Counted from the stretch's first letter, positions 1-6,554 are shown. The stretch: 9,245 bases of DNA from Halococcaceae archaeon (GCA_007128515.1 SKXI01000374.1:1-9245); one strand, 5' to 3'. Notes: generated by a model from the letters alone, not told the origin. Numbers and translations are program-made.

Positions 1-76
1 GGTCGAGCGGGTCGAGCGGGTCGGCGGGGACCGGCTCGTCGCCGCGTCGGATCGTCTCCTCGACTGGTCGACCCAT
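1..76 (-). CDS. 5' end of an unrecognised protein gene, cut by the window edge
   Basis: On the minus strand an ATG at 76-74 opens a frame that stays open to the window edge. The visible 25 residues begin MGRPVEETIRRGDEPV and continue into a DPLDPLD repeat coded by a 9-base tandem repeat at 1-24. Codons are G/C-rich at third positions, and the gene lies divergent from the USP gene at 190, which leaves a normal 113-bp promoter-sized gap. Nothing in this short N-terminus identifies a family. The start is plausible, but no strong Shine-Dalgarno precedes it. It could also be a chance open frame, since only 25 codons are visible. Confidence 0.45.
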   Translation of the reverse strand, partial: MGRPVEETIRRGDEPVPADPLDPLD

Positions 77-146
77 GTCGGTGAGTCGACGTGCCGGGGA
101 GAAGACACCGATCCCGCTTCTCACGCCGTGGGAACCGGCGACGTCG

Positions 147-153
147 CTTATCC
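147..153 (+). promoter_or_regulatory. Candidate TATA box for the USP gene at 190
   Basis: CTTATCC stands out in GC-rich sequence about 40 bases before the ATG at 190. A start about 25 bases downstream would give a short leader carrying the Shine-Dalgarno at 178-184. The match to the haloarchaeal TATA consensus is modest. Confidence 0.3.
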
Positions 154-177
154 GGCAGCCGACGAAGAACGGGTGTA

Positions 178-184
178 GAGGTGA
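178..184 (+). promoter_or_regulatory. Shine-Dalgarno that fixes the USP start at 190
   Basis: GAGGTGA, followed by TC, is complementary to the archaeal 16S 3' end and sits five bases before the ATG at 190. It argues against the in-frame starts further upstream from 91 on, whose extra residues are arginine-rich and unlike a USP. Confidence 0.7.
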
Positions 185-189
185 TCGAG

Positions 190-636
190 ATGCGCTTCAT
201 CGTCGCGTTCGACGGTTCGGAAACGGCCACGAACACGCTCAGGTACGCCGCGGACGTCCTCCCGGGGGCGGCGTTCACCGTGGTTTACGCCGCGGAGCCC
301 GAACTGGACGTGGCTCCCGCCGTGGCCGGTGGTGGTGGTGGAGCGAGTGCCACGGGTGACCTGCTCGTCGCCGACGGGATCGACGCGACCGAGCGCCGCG
401 GGCGAGCGATCCTCGCGGAGGCGATGGCGCTCGGCGAGGAGCTGGGGATCGAGGTCCGCACCGTCTTGCTCTACGGCGATCCTGTAACCGAGATCGCCGA
501 CTTCGCGATGGACGGAGGCTACGACGGCATCCTCGTCGGCCACCGCGGGCTCGGCGACCGGTACCAGGAGGCCTTCGGCAGCGTCGCGAAGGGGTTGCTC
601 GCGCGCGCGGAACTCCCGGTAACCGTGGTGAAGTGA
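190..636 (+). CDS. Universal stress protein, single UspA domain, ATP-binding type
   Basis: This codes for a 148-residue soluble cytoplasmic protein, the usual length of a single UspA domain. The first beta strand ends in VAFDGS (residues 5-10), with the adenine-contacting Asp at 8. The C-terminal nucleotide loop matches the G-2x-G-9x-G(S/T) pattern exactly: G117, G120, G130 and S131 in GHRGLGDRYQEAFGS, followed by the last strand LPVTVVK. By family knowledge this predicts ATP binding and dimer formation; the physiological role is unknown. Residues 47-51 are five glycines coded by a GGT/GGA run at 328-342 in the variable loop after strand 2. The start is supported by GAGGTGA five bases upstream. 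The gene converges on the DRTGG-protein gene, whose stop lies 86 bases away, and is transcribed divergently from the partial gene at the left edge. Confidence 0.93.
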   Translation: MRFIVAFDGSETATNTLRYAADVLPGAAFTVVYAAEPELDVAPAVAGGGGGASATGDLLVADGIDATERRGRAILAEAMALGEELGIEVRTVLLYGDPVTEIADFAMDGGYDGILVGHRGLGDRYQEAFGSVAKGLLARAELPVTVVK

Positions 637-713
637 TACTGTCGGCCGTACGTCGCTACGGATTCTCGCCGCGACGGGTAGGGAGGATCTTCACACGGCT
701 ATCGCCGACAGTA
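637..713. repeat. 10-bp perfect inverted repeat between convergent genes
   Basis: TACTGTCGGC at 637-646 is exactly complementary to GCCGACAGTA at 704-713, with 57 bases between. The left arm begins on the base after the USP stop codon, and the right arm ends nine bases before the stop of the minus-strand DRTGG-protein gene. A transcript from either strand could pair the arms into a long-range stem. It could be a bidirectional terminator or processing element. There is no oligo-T tract, so its function is inferred only from position. Confidence 0.45.
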
Positions 714-722
714 CGGGCCGAC

Positions 723-1787
723 TCACGCGCCGAGCAGCCCGTCCACGTCGGCGTGTTCCGCGAGCAGCCCCTCCATGATCGAGACCGTTCGCTCGTCGCG
801 GGTCCGCCCGCTGCGGACGACGTCCTCCGCACGGTCGATCGTCGCGAGCGTGTCGGATCGGACGAGCAGGACCGGGACCCCTTTCTCCTCCGCGGTTCCC
901 AACACCGCGCTCGACGGCCTGAGCCCACCGGTGAGGACGAGACACTTCACGCCCGCCGCTTCCATCGCGACCGTCTGGAGATCCGCGCGGTCGCCGCCGG
1001 TGATGAGCGCGGCGTCGCGCGTTCTGCGGAGGTGACGCAGCGCGGACTCGCCGCTCATCGCACCCACCAGGAAGCGCTCGACGTACGCGTCGGTCGAGCG
1101 ATCGGAGGTGAGCACCCGCGCGCCGAGTTCGTCCGCCAGTTCTGCGACGGTGACGCCCGCCAGCTCCTGCGTACGCGGGAGCGTGCCGTAGACCGGCACG
1201 CCGCGTTCTTCGAGGAACGGGACGACGTCGGACTCGAGCCCGTCGAACGCCGCGTCGGAGACGGCGTTGAAGACGGTACCGAGAAACCGGTCGCCGTAGC
1301 GTGAGGCGACGTCGAGCGTCTCGTCCGCGTCCGCCGCCGTCTCGTGGGCGGCGATCAGCAGGACCTCCGCGTCGAACAGTTCTGCAACCTCTGGATCGGT
1401 GAGCGAGACGATCCCACCCGTCGCCGGCGAGCGCGCCCCCTCGACGAGCATCAGGTCGACACCCTCCGCGAGCCCCTCGAACCGTTCTCTCACCGTTTCC
1501 CTGAGTTCCTCGGGGTCCTCGCGCCCGCGGATCGCCTGCTCGACGAACGTCGGCGAGTAGACGACCGGCTCGAGTTCGTGTATCTCCGCGTCGAGGCCGA
1601 GTACCTCGCGGGCGAGCAGCGGGTCCTCGTCGAGCGTCTTCCCGACGTTGCTCTGGAGGCGAGTGCCCTTCGGCTTCATGTAGCCGACCGAGAGCCCGCG
1701 CTCGGTGGCGATCCGACCGAGTGCGAGCGCGATCCCCGTTTTCCCTGTGCTGTCCGCGGTTCCGGCGACGAGTATCGTACGTGTCAT
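723..1787 (-). CDS. Phosphotransacetylase N-terminal-like protein (BioD-like P-loop plus DRTGG domain)
   Basis: This codes for a 354-residue protein with two parts. Residues 1-205 or so are a dethiobiotin-synthetase-like P-loop NTPase domain: the Walker A region GTADSTGKT at residues 9-17 matches the BioD form, MKPKGTRL at 37-44 resembles the conserved BioD/Pta lysine segment, and LMLVEGA at 112-118 is the Walker B-like strand. Residues 215-325 or so are a DRTGG-type domain, with ALITGGDRADLQ at 260-271 and CLVLTGGLRPS at 282-292. The catalytic phosphotransacetylase domain of long Pta enzymes is absent, so it should not make acetyl phosphate by itself. The ATG at 1787 overlaps the stop of the acetate-CoA ligase gene (ATGA, 1784-1787), which implies one transcript and coupled translation. 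A start 11 codons upstream is possible but lies inside the ligase gene. I infer a sensing or regulatory role in acetyl-CoA metabolism; the true function is not known to me. Confidence 0.88.
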   Translation of the reverse strand: MTRTILVAGTADSTGKTGIALALGRIATERGLSVGYMKPKGTRLQSNVGKTLDEDPLLAREVLGLDAEIHELEPVVYSPTFVEQAIRGREDPEELRETVRERFEGLAEGVDLMLVEGARSPATGGIVSLTDPEVAELFDAEVLLIAAHETAADADETLDVASRYGDRFLGTVFNAVSDAAFDGLESDVVPFLEERGVPVYGTLPRTQELAGVTVAELADELGARVLTSDRSTDAYVERFLVGAMSGESALRHLRRTRDAALITGGDRADLQTVAMEAAGVKCLVLTGGLRPSSAVLGTAEEKGVPVLLVRSDTLATIDRAEDVVRSGRTRDERTVSIMEGLLAEHADVDGLLGA

Positions 1788-3874
1788 TGTTCCACCGTCA
1801 GTTGGAGGTCGATCGCGCACACCCCGTCGGGCGTCGCGACCAGCGGGTTGATGTCCAGTTCCACGATCTCCGGGAAGTCGGTGACGAGCTGTCCGAGGCG
1901 ACAGAGCGTCTCGATTATCCCCCGTTCGTCCACGGGCTCGCGCCCCCGTGCGCCCCGGAGGAGCGGGAGGGCGTCGATACTCTCGACCATCTCCCCGGCC
2001 TCGCGTTCGCTGATCGGCGCGACCCTGAACACGACGTCCTCTACGATCTCGACGAAGATCCCGCCGAGGCCGAACGCGAGCAGCGGCCCGAACTGCGGGT
2101 CCTCGCTCATCCCGACGAGCGTCTCGACACCCGAATCGAGATCGATCGTCTCCTGGACCTGAACGCCCAGGATCGTCGCCTCCGGGCTGTAGTTCCGGGC
2201 GCGTGTGAGCAGGTCCTCGTAGGTGTCTCGCACCTCGGCGTCCGCGACCCCGACGGCCACCCCGCCGATGTCGGACTTGTGGAGGATGTCGGGACTCACG
2301 ATCTTCAGCACGACGTCGCCGTCGATCGAACGGGCGACGCGTTCGGCCTCCTCGGGGTCGGAGACGACCTCGCCCTCCGGGATCGGGATGCCGTAGGCGG
2401 AGAGCAGCTCCATCGCCTCGACGCCGACGCGGTTGTCCCGTTCGGTCGCCCGCTGGAGCAGCTCCCGGGCGCGCTCGGTGTCGACGTCGAACTCGGCCGG
2501 GTCGTCGTACTCCCGTTCGCTGATCTCGCGGTACCGGACGAGCGCGTCGAGGCTCCCGATCGCCCGCGCCGGGTCGAAGTAGAGCGGGATGCCGGCGTCG
2601 GCGAGTACGGATTTCGCCGCCCGTGCACGCTCGCCGCCCATCAGGCAGGTGACGATCGGCGTGCCGTACTCGGCCTGCAACTCGACGATCGCCTCGGCGA
2701 GATCGGGGTACGAGAGCACCGCGGTGGGTGCCGAGAGCACCGCGACCGCGGAGACGTCCCCGTCCTTGAGTGCGATCTCGATCGCCGCCCGGAACCGGTC
2801 GATGTCGGCGTCGCCGATCACGTCGACCGGGTTGTAGACGTTCGCCTCCTCGGGCATCGTCTCGCGATACCGATCAAGGGTTCCCTCGGAGAACGAGGCC
2901 ATCCGGAGCGAGGAGTCGCCGACCGCGTCCGTCGCCATCACGCCCGGGCCGCCGGCGTTGGTGACCACCGCGACGCCGTCCCCGTCCGGTATTGGCTGGC
3001 CGGCGAGCGCGCTCGCAGCGTCGAACAGCTCCTGTACGGTCTCGGCACGGATCACACCCGCCTGGTCCAGTCCGGCCTCGTACGCCCGGTCGCTCCCGGC
3101 GATCGTCCCGGTGTGCGACGAGGCGGCCTGTGCGCCGGCGTCCGTCCGCCCGGACTTGACGAGGACGACGGGCGTCTCGCCCGTGACCTCCCTCGCCGTG
3201 TCGATGAACTCCCTGCCCCTGTCGATCCCCTCCAGGTAGCCGATCACCACCTCGGTTCGTTCGTCGCTCCCCCACGCCCGGACGAAGTCGCTCTCGTCGA
3301 GCACCGCCTTGTTGCCGAGCGAGACGACGTCCGCGAAGCCGATCCCCTCCTCGAGCGCCCAGTCGATCACCGCGGTGACGAACGCCCCCGACTGGCTCAT
3401 AAAGGAGATCGAGCCGTCGAGGGGGGTGTCCGGTCCGAACGTCGCGTTCAGGTCGGTGGCCGTCGAGAGGATCCCGAGGCTGTTCGGCCCGACGACGTTC
3501 AGGTCGTACTCCGCTGCGATCTCGCGGAGTTCCCGTTCGCGGCTCGCCCCCTCGCTACCGGTCTCGCCGAAGCCGGCGGTGATGACGACGAGGTTCCGGA
3601 CACCGGTCTCTCCCGCTTCCCGGATCGCCGACAGCGCGAGCTGTGGGGGAACGACGATCACGGCGACGTCTATCTCGCCCGCCTCGCCGATCGAGTCCAC
3701 GCACTCGACCCCGCAGACCTCGTCGTAGTTCGGGTTCACGCCGACGACCGATCCCTCGAACGCGGCGAGGTTCTCGACGATCGCCCGTGCGACCGAGCCC
3801 TCGCGCGGCGTCGCACCGACCACGGCGACGCGGTCGGGCGAGAACAGTCTCGACAGGTCTCGTTCCCTGCTCAC
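1784..3874 (-). CDS. acd: Acetate-CoA ligase (ADP-forming), fused alpha-beta subunits
   Basis: This codes for a 696-residue cytoplasmic enzyme: acetyl-CoA + ADP + phosphate gives acetate + CoA + ATP, the archaeal route for energy-conserving acetate formation. The order is a CoA-binding Rossmann domain (RVAVVGATPREGS near residues 15-27), ligase/flavodoxin-like domains, then a C-terminal ATP-grasp domain from about residue 475. The alpha-subunit phosphohistidine is H254 in SSHTGTIAGSD. The second, beta-subunit histidine is H532 in ILHKSDIGG, and the ATP-grasp metal site is ELDINPL at 672-678. Thus both histidines needed for phosphoryl relay are present. Length matches fused haloarchaeal enzymes. 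I chose the GTG at 3874 because GGTGA lies seven bases upstream and the product then begins MSRERDLSRLFSPDR. A GTG at 3892 would add six residues. A TATA-like box at 3931-3936 precedes it, and it is cotranscribed with the DRTGG protein. Homologs acting on other acyl-CoAs exist, so the acyl specificity is less certain than the family. Confidence 0.95.
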   Translation of the reverse strand: MSRERDLSRLFSPDRVAVVGATPREGSVARAIVENLAAFEGSVVGVNPNYDEVCGVECVDSIGEAGEIDVAVIVVPPQLALSAIREAGETGVRNLVVITAGFGETGSEGASRERELREIAAEYDLNVVGPNSLGILSTATDLNATFGPDTPLDGSISFMSQSGAFVTAVIDWALEEGIGFADVVSLGNKAVLDESDFVRAWGSDERTEVVIGYLEGIDRGREFIDTAREVTGETPVVLVKSGRTDAGAQAASSHTGTIAGSDRAYEAGLDQAGVIRAETVQELFDAASALAGQPIPDGDGVAVVTNAGGPGVMATDAVGDSSLRMASFSEGTLDRYRETMPEEANVYNPVDVIGDADIDRFRAAIEIALKDGDVSAVAVLSAPTAVLSYPDLAEAIVELQAEYGTPIVTCLMGGERARAAKSVLADAGIPLYFDPARAIGSLDALVRYREISEREYDDPAEFDVDTERARELLQRATERDNRVGVEAMELLSAYGIPIPEGEVVSDPEEAERVARSIDGDVVLKIVSPDILHKSDIGGVAVGVADAEVRDTYEDLLTRARNYSPEATILGVQVQETIDLDSGVETLVGMSEDPQFGPLLAFGLGGIFVEIVEDVVFRVAPISEREAGEMVESIDALPLLRGARGREPVDERGIIETLCRLGQLVTDFPEIVELDINPLVATPDGVCAIDLQLTVEQ

Positions 3875-3881
3875 GGAGCTC

Positions 3882-3886
3882 TCACC
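3882..3886 (-). promoter_or_regulatory. Shine-Dalgarno favouring the GTG start at 3874
   Basis: On the minus strand GGTGA lies seven bases before the GTG at 3874. The alternative GTG at 3892 has no such motif before it and would place this motif inside the coding region. Confidence 0.55.
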
Positions 3887-3930
3887 GCCCACGGTTGCAC
3901 CCTCATCGTCCGGGCTTCGAGCGCCGTGGT

Positions 3931-3936
3931 AATATA
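3931..3936 (-). promoter_or_regulatory. TATA box for the ligase/DRTGG operon
   Basis: TATATT on the minus strand is one of the few AT-only hexamers in this region. A transcription start about 25 bases downstream would give a leader of about 30 bases that includes the Shine-Dalgarno at 3882-3886. It suggests the ligase operon does not depend on read-through from the ferredoxin gene. Confidence 0.55.
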
Positions 3937-3965
3937 CCGTCGGCGTCGTCGCTCGTCCCGGCCGG

Positions 3966-4322
3966 TCACGATCGGCCGCCCCAGACCCGTTTTCCCTCGA
4001 CGGGTCGCACGGTCATCGGGCGATCGACCGTCACCTGACAGGAGAGCCGTGGGTAGCCGAAGCGATCGGCGAGGCGGTCGTGCCAGTGCTCCGGCCCGAC
4101 GTCCTCGTCGATACGGACCCCGCAGGTCGCACAGAGCCCCCGCCCGCCACAGTTCAGCCGCTCGGTGTACCGGGTGTACGGCGAGCGGTCGTGCGAGAGC
4201 AGCAGGTCCCTGAGGACCGATCCCTCCGGCGCGTCGATCGCCAGTCGATCGTCGCCGTCGACCACGGTCACGGGGACCGTCTCGGTGGCTCCACGGTCCG
4301 CGGGGTTCGGGTCGTCGGTCAC
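3966..4322 (-). CDS. [2Fe-2S] ferredoxin
   Basis: This codes for a 118-residue cytoplasmic electron carrier. Cluster ligands are C58, C64, C67 and C95: NCGGRGLCATCG gives CX5CX2C, then a distant Cys in LSCQV. The CX5CX2C spacing is that of adrenodoxin/ISC-like ferredoxins; the plant type has CX4. A beta-grasp start (VPVTVVDGDDRLAIDAPEGS, 16-35) precedes the cluster loop, and about 27 residues with an acidic/His-rich patch (DEDVGPEHWHDRLADR) lie between the third and fourth ligands. The start is taken as GTG at 4322, since upstream residues in the same frame from 4439 do not look coding. No Shine-Dalgarno is seen, but TTTT at 4347-4350 lies about 26 bases upstream, as expected of a leaderless haloarchaeal transcript. 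It is 91 bases upstream of the ligase on the same strand; a link to acetyl-CoA metabolism is only suggested by position. The redox partner is unknown. Confidence 0.85.
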   Translation of the reverse strand: MTDDPNPADRGATETVPVTVVDGDDRLAIDAPEGSVLRDLLLSHDRSPYTRYTERLNCGGRGLCATCGVRIDEDVGPEHWHDRLADRFGYPRLSCQVTVDRPMTVRPVEGKRVWGGRS

Positions 4323-4343
4323 GATCGGTGCTCGGGCCCCACG

Positions 4344-4353
4344 CCCAAAAGTC
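4344..4353 (-). promoter_or_regulatory. Candidate promoter for a leaderless ferredoxin transcript
   Basis: GACTTTTGGG on the minus strand is centred about 26 bases before the GTG at 4322, where a TATA element would sit if transcription starts at or near the start codon. Leaderless mRNAs are common in haloarchaea. The motif is weak in itself. Confidence 0.3.
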
Positions 4354-4500
4354 CACCCGACGGGACCGGTGCCCGGCGGCGACTCCGACGCCGGATCGAA
4401 CGGCCCCCGTCGAGGAGAACCGTGTGAACCGGACCACACACGACCGTGAGCGTCCAGTCACCCGGTTCCGTGGGGCCCGAACGCGAACGTGACGTCGTTC

Positions 4501-4530
4501 TGGTGTTTAATCGGGTGATAATTAAGACCG
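4501..4530. promoter_or_regulatory. AT-rich island with TTTAAT and TAATTAAG, orphan promoter-like
   Basis: The stretch contains TTTAAT at 4506-4511 and GATAATTAAG from 4517, with TTAAT (4507-4511) and ATTAA (4521-4525) forming a short inverted repeat. It is the most AT-rich spot in the gap. On the plus strand it would start a transcript near 4535, where no clear gene follows (the ATG at 4540 meets a stop after three codons). On the minus strand it lies about 180 bases before the ferredoxin start. Confidence 0.3.
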
Positions 4531-4604
4531 CCTTCGCCAATGAGACGGTAGCTGGCCTCGCCAGCGCCGGAACACACGTTCCGGGACCCCTTTGGTACTG
4601 GTCG

Positions 4605-4905
4605 ATGAGTCGGGACTCTCCCTCGACGCCCGAGAGAACCGAGCGAGAGTGGATCCCGAAGCCCGGCGACGGTGCCCGTGAGCCGGTGGACGTCTGGCGC
4701 CGGCGGGGAGGACGCTCTCGGGGAACGTGCCGCCGAACTCGTCGGCGGTCGCGAGTGCCGAGCTGCGGGAAGCGGACCCCCCGAGAGGGGGTCCGACCTG
4801 GAGAGCGAACCGATCCGGGGCGTTTACCCACTCCGTGATTCACGTCGCGCGGGTGCGGACGGCCCTCGAGGGAGCTCCCCGCCCGTTCACGGATCCGGCC
4901 GGTGA
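4605..4905 (+). pseudogene. Possible small gene broken by a frameshift
   Basis: From an ATG at 4605 a frame reads MSRDSPSTPERTEREWIPK and continues through GDGAREPVDVW with G/C-rich third positions; then its codons turn into arginine-rich shadow sequence. Near 4700-4712, in a GC tract (CGGCGGGGAGGA), the frame one base over takes on coding character, with GGEDALGERAAELVGGREC and an open run to the stop at 4903-4905. The joined product would be about 100 residues. No family is recognised and no Shine-Dalgarno precedes the ATG. It may be a relic, a real frameshift, or a chance effect of GC-rich sequence. Confidence 0.2.
4773..4795. repeat. Intergenic hairpin with a 9-bp perfect stem
   Basis: CGGACCCCC (4773-4781) pairs with GGGGGTCCG (4787-4795) across a five-base loop CGAGA. 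All nine pairs are Watson-Crick and very GC-rich. No oligo-T follows, so it is not a standard archaeal terminator. It lies about 180 bases before the USP start and may be structural or incidental. Confidence 0.45.
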
Positions 4906-4932
4906 GGGCTGTTCGGGGTCGACGTGGGAAAG

Positions 4933-4942
4933 ATAGTACTAT
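4933..4942 (+). promoter_or_regulatory. Candidate TATA region for the USP gene at 4978
   Basis: ATAGTACTAT is a perfect 10-base palindrome preceded by GGGAAAG, which resembles a BRE. With a start about 25 bases downstream, the leader would be 10-15 bases and contain the GGGAG Shine-Dalgarno at 4966-4970. The palindrome could alternatively bind a dimeric regulator. Confidence 0.45.
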
Positions 4943-4977
4943 GCCATTCGAGTTCCTGTACCACAGGGAGATCAGCG

Positions 4978-5724
4978 ATGACTGACCCGGACGGCCACCG
5001 CGTACTCGTGCCGGTCGACGTCCTCGGAGGCGAGGTTGTCCCGTCGACGATCGTCGACGCGTTCGCCTCGGTCCCGGTCGTCGTACTCGGCTATCACGAA
5101 CTACCGGACCAAACGGCGCCGGACCAGGCGCGTTCGAGGTTCGCGGAGCAGGCGGAGGCGGAACTCGAGGAACTGCGGACGGTGTTCGAAGCGGCCGGCT
5201 GCGAGGTGACCACCCGCCTCGCGTTCACCCACGACCGCTTCGAAACGTTCGAACGTGCCGCGGACGAGTCGGGCTGTGATGCCGTCCTGTTGCTGAACCC
5301 GGCCCCGATGCTGGAGCGGATTCTCGTCGCGATCCGGGGGAACGTCAACATCGGTCACATCGCCGGCCTGGTCGCGACGTTGCTCACCGATACGGAGATC
5401 GACGTGACCCTCTTTCACGTCGTCTCCGATGACGGAACCCGAGAGCAGGGTGAAGAACACCTCGAGGCGGCAGCGTCGATGCTCGTAGAGCGGGGAATCG
5501 ACCACGATCGGATCGACACCACCGTCGTCGACGGGTCGCCGACCGACGCCATTCTCGAGGCCGCTGCCGATCACGACCTGCTCGTGATCGGCGAGAGCCG
5601 CCCATCGATCCGCCGGCTGATCTTCCGGGATCGTGCCGAACGGATCGCCAAACGGACGATCGATCCGGTCCTGATAGTTCGCGGCGAGTATCTGGAGACG
5701 GGAGAGACCGGATCGGAGGAGTGA
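4978..5724 (+). CDS. Double universal-stress-protein-like protein with degenerate nucleotide motif
   Basis: This codes for a 248-residue soluble protein built of two UspA-like folds. Residues 7-107 or so are a divergent first domain (HRVLVPVDVLGG opens it, CDAVLLLNPAP closes it). Residues 114-236 or so are the second, opening with RILVAIRGN and closing with LLVIGESRPSIRRLIF and DPVLIVRGE. The G-2x-G-9x-GS nucleotide loop of UspA is not kept: only G205 remains, the second Gly position is R208, and the terminal GS is replaced by D218-R219. I therefore predict no ATP binding by the usual site. The start at 4978 has GGGAG seven bases upstream; an in-frame ATG at 4924 would add 18 Cys/Ser-rich residues and is less likely. 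Haloarchaeal proteins of this form often accompany membrane transporters, and the PiT-like gene follows on the same strand, though 844 bases away. Its function may be to regulate a carrier; this is inference. Confidence 0.88.
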   Translation: MTDPDGHRVLVPVDVLGGEVVPSTIVDAFASVPVVVLGYHELPDQTAPDQARSRFAEQAEAELEELRTVFEAAGCEVTTRLAFTHDRFETFERAADESGCDAVLLLNPAPMLERILVAIRGNVNIGHIAGLVATLLTDTEIDVTLFHVVSDDGTREQGEEHLEAAASMLVERGIDHDRIDTTVVDGSPTDAILEAAADHDLLVIGESRPSIRRLIFRDRAERIAKRTIDPVLIVRGEYLETGETGSEE

Positions 5725-5729
5725 TCCAC

Positions 5730-5758
5730 CCCGACCGACCTTCGCCACGGTCGTCGGG
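5730..5758 (+). terminator. Stem-loop directly after the USP gene, terminator-like
   Basis: CCCGAC-C-GACC (5730-5740) pairs with GGTCGTCGGG (5749-5758) to give ten pairs with one bulged C at 5736 and an eight-base loop. It starts six bases after the stop codon. Archaeal termination normally relies on U-tracts, which are absent here, so it may protect the 3' end and not terminate transcription. Confidence 0.35.
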
Positions 5759-6464
5759 CCGAGGTCGATCTTCGCGTCGGCGCCCTCGTCGGCGACGCCG
5801 TTCGGATCGCAGTCCGGGGAGCGAGGCGGCCGAGCCCACTGGCAGCGACATCGACGGAGTGGTTCTCGGGAATCGGGTCGATCCCCCGTCCACGGGCCGG
5901 TTTGGAGGGGACGTATCGCCTATCCCTCCCGTCGAAAGGGGGGTCGCCCAGTAGCCGCGCCCGATCGGACGCCGCTTGCCGTCCGCAGCCATCGGGGCGT
6001 ACGACCACGAATCTCGAGGGTGCGGGGTCCATCCCGCCGCGGCATCCGGACGGACGCGCGAAACGCGACGAACGCAGGGCTCGTGAGGTCGCCGATCGCA
6101 GTACCCGGCAACCAACGGGTAGACCGGTCCGATTGGCCGATTTCGCGACCTCGACGGCACATGCCCGCGCGTGTCTCACCGGGCCGTCCACCACGGTCAC
6201 CGGTCGGAGACGGGCGGCCCACTCGAGAGTCGGGAGACGGGGACACGCCGGAGCCGAATCGGCGAGACGTGCAGGAGACGCCACGAGCGAAGCAGCGGGT
6301 TCCCGCCAGGGAGGGCTCGGGAGCGGTCGCCACGGGCCGGAGACCGCGGAGGCAGGCGAGCACCACGGTGATGACGCGAAGCGGTCACACGAGCCGGAGA
6401 CGGCAACCGGTTCCGAGGGAGCACACCCGATCGGACCGGCCGCGGGTGGCGGGCACCGGTGTCG

Positions 6465-6478
6465 ATAGAGCCATAACG
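6465..6478 (+). promoter_or_regulatory. Weak candidate promoter for the PiT-like gene
   Basis: GATAGAGCCATAAC includes CATAA in otherwise GC-rich sequence about 95 bases before the start codon at 6569. A transcription start near 6500 would leave a leader of about 70 bases. It is the best AT-containing element in this stretch, but the match is poor. Confidence 0.22.
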
Positions 6479-6554
6479 ATCGAGCCAAACGGCTTCAGGA
6501 GCCAGGATGTCAGGGAGCACCCGACTCGTCCGATCGAACCACACACGGGTCAAC

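Larger units (their letters stand above)
4323..4977. other. 655-bp gap between ferredoxin and USP genes; no confident gene
   Basis: It holds the ferredoxin promoter, an AT-rich island at 4501-4530, a possible decayed small gene at 4605-4905, a 9-bp hairpin at 4773-4795, and the USP promoter and Shine-Dalgarno at its right end. Open frames across it are arginine- and proline-rich, have no recognisable domain, and overlap each other on both strands, so I do not call a gene. Confidence 0.6.

Noticed and set aside
1..24. Tandem 9-base repeats as a possible CRISPR or iteron array
   Set aside because: Only two full copies are visible and they encode a DPL repeat in a coding frame; no spacers or origin features.
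1721..4213. Very long plus-strand open frame (about 830 codons) opposite the acetate-CoA ligase
   Set aside because: It is the antisense shadow of the ligase gene: the product is a mix of Arg, Asp and Val without domains, while the minus strand has full catalytic motifs.
4323..4439. N-terminal extension of the ferredoxin to a GTG at 4439
   Set aside because: The extra 39 residues are Gly/Pro/Arg-rich and unlike a ferredoxin, and a promoter-like element lies inside that stretch.
4440..4977. A replication origin or tRNA in the 4.4-5.0 kb gap
   Set aside because: No origin recognition box pair, no Cdc6/Orc gene nearby and no cloverleaf with a T-loop consensus were found.
5902..6468. Plus-strand frame of about 188 codons in the same gap
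   Set aside because: Non-ATG start, no Shine-Dalgarno, low-complexity Arg/Gly/Ser/Thr product and no recognisable family.
5571..6488. Minus-strand frame of about 305 codons across the 5.7-6.5 kb gap
   Set aside because: It overlaps the 3' part of a real USP gene, has no ribosome site and shows a Ser/Arg/Pro-rich composition without strands, motifs or membrane segments.
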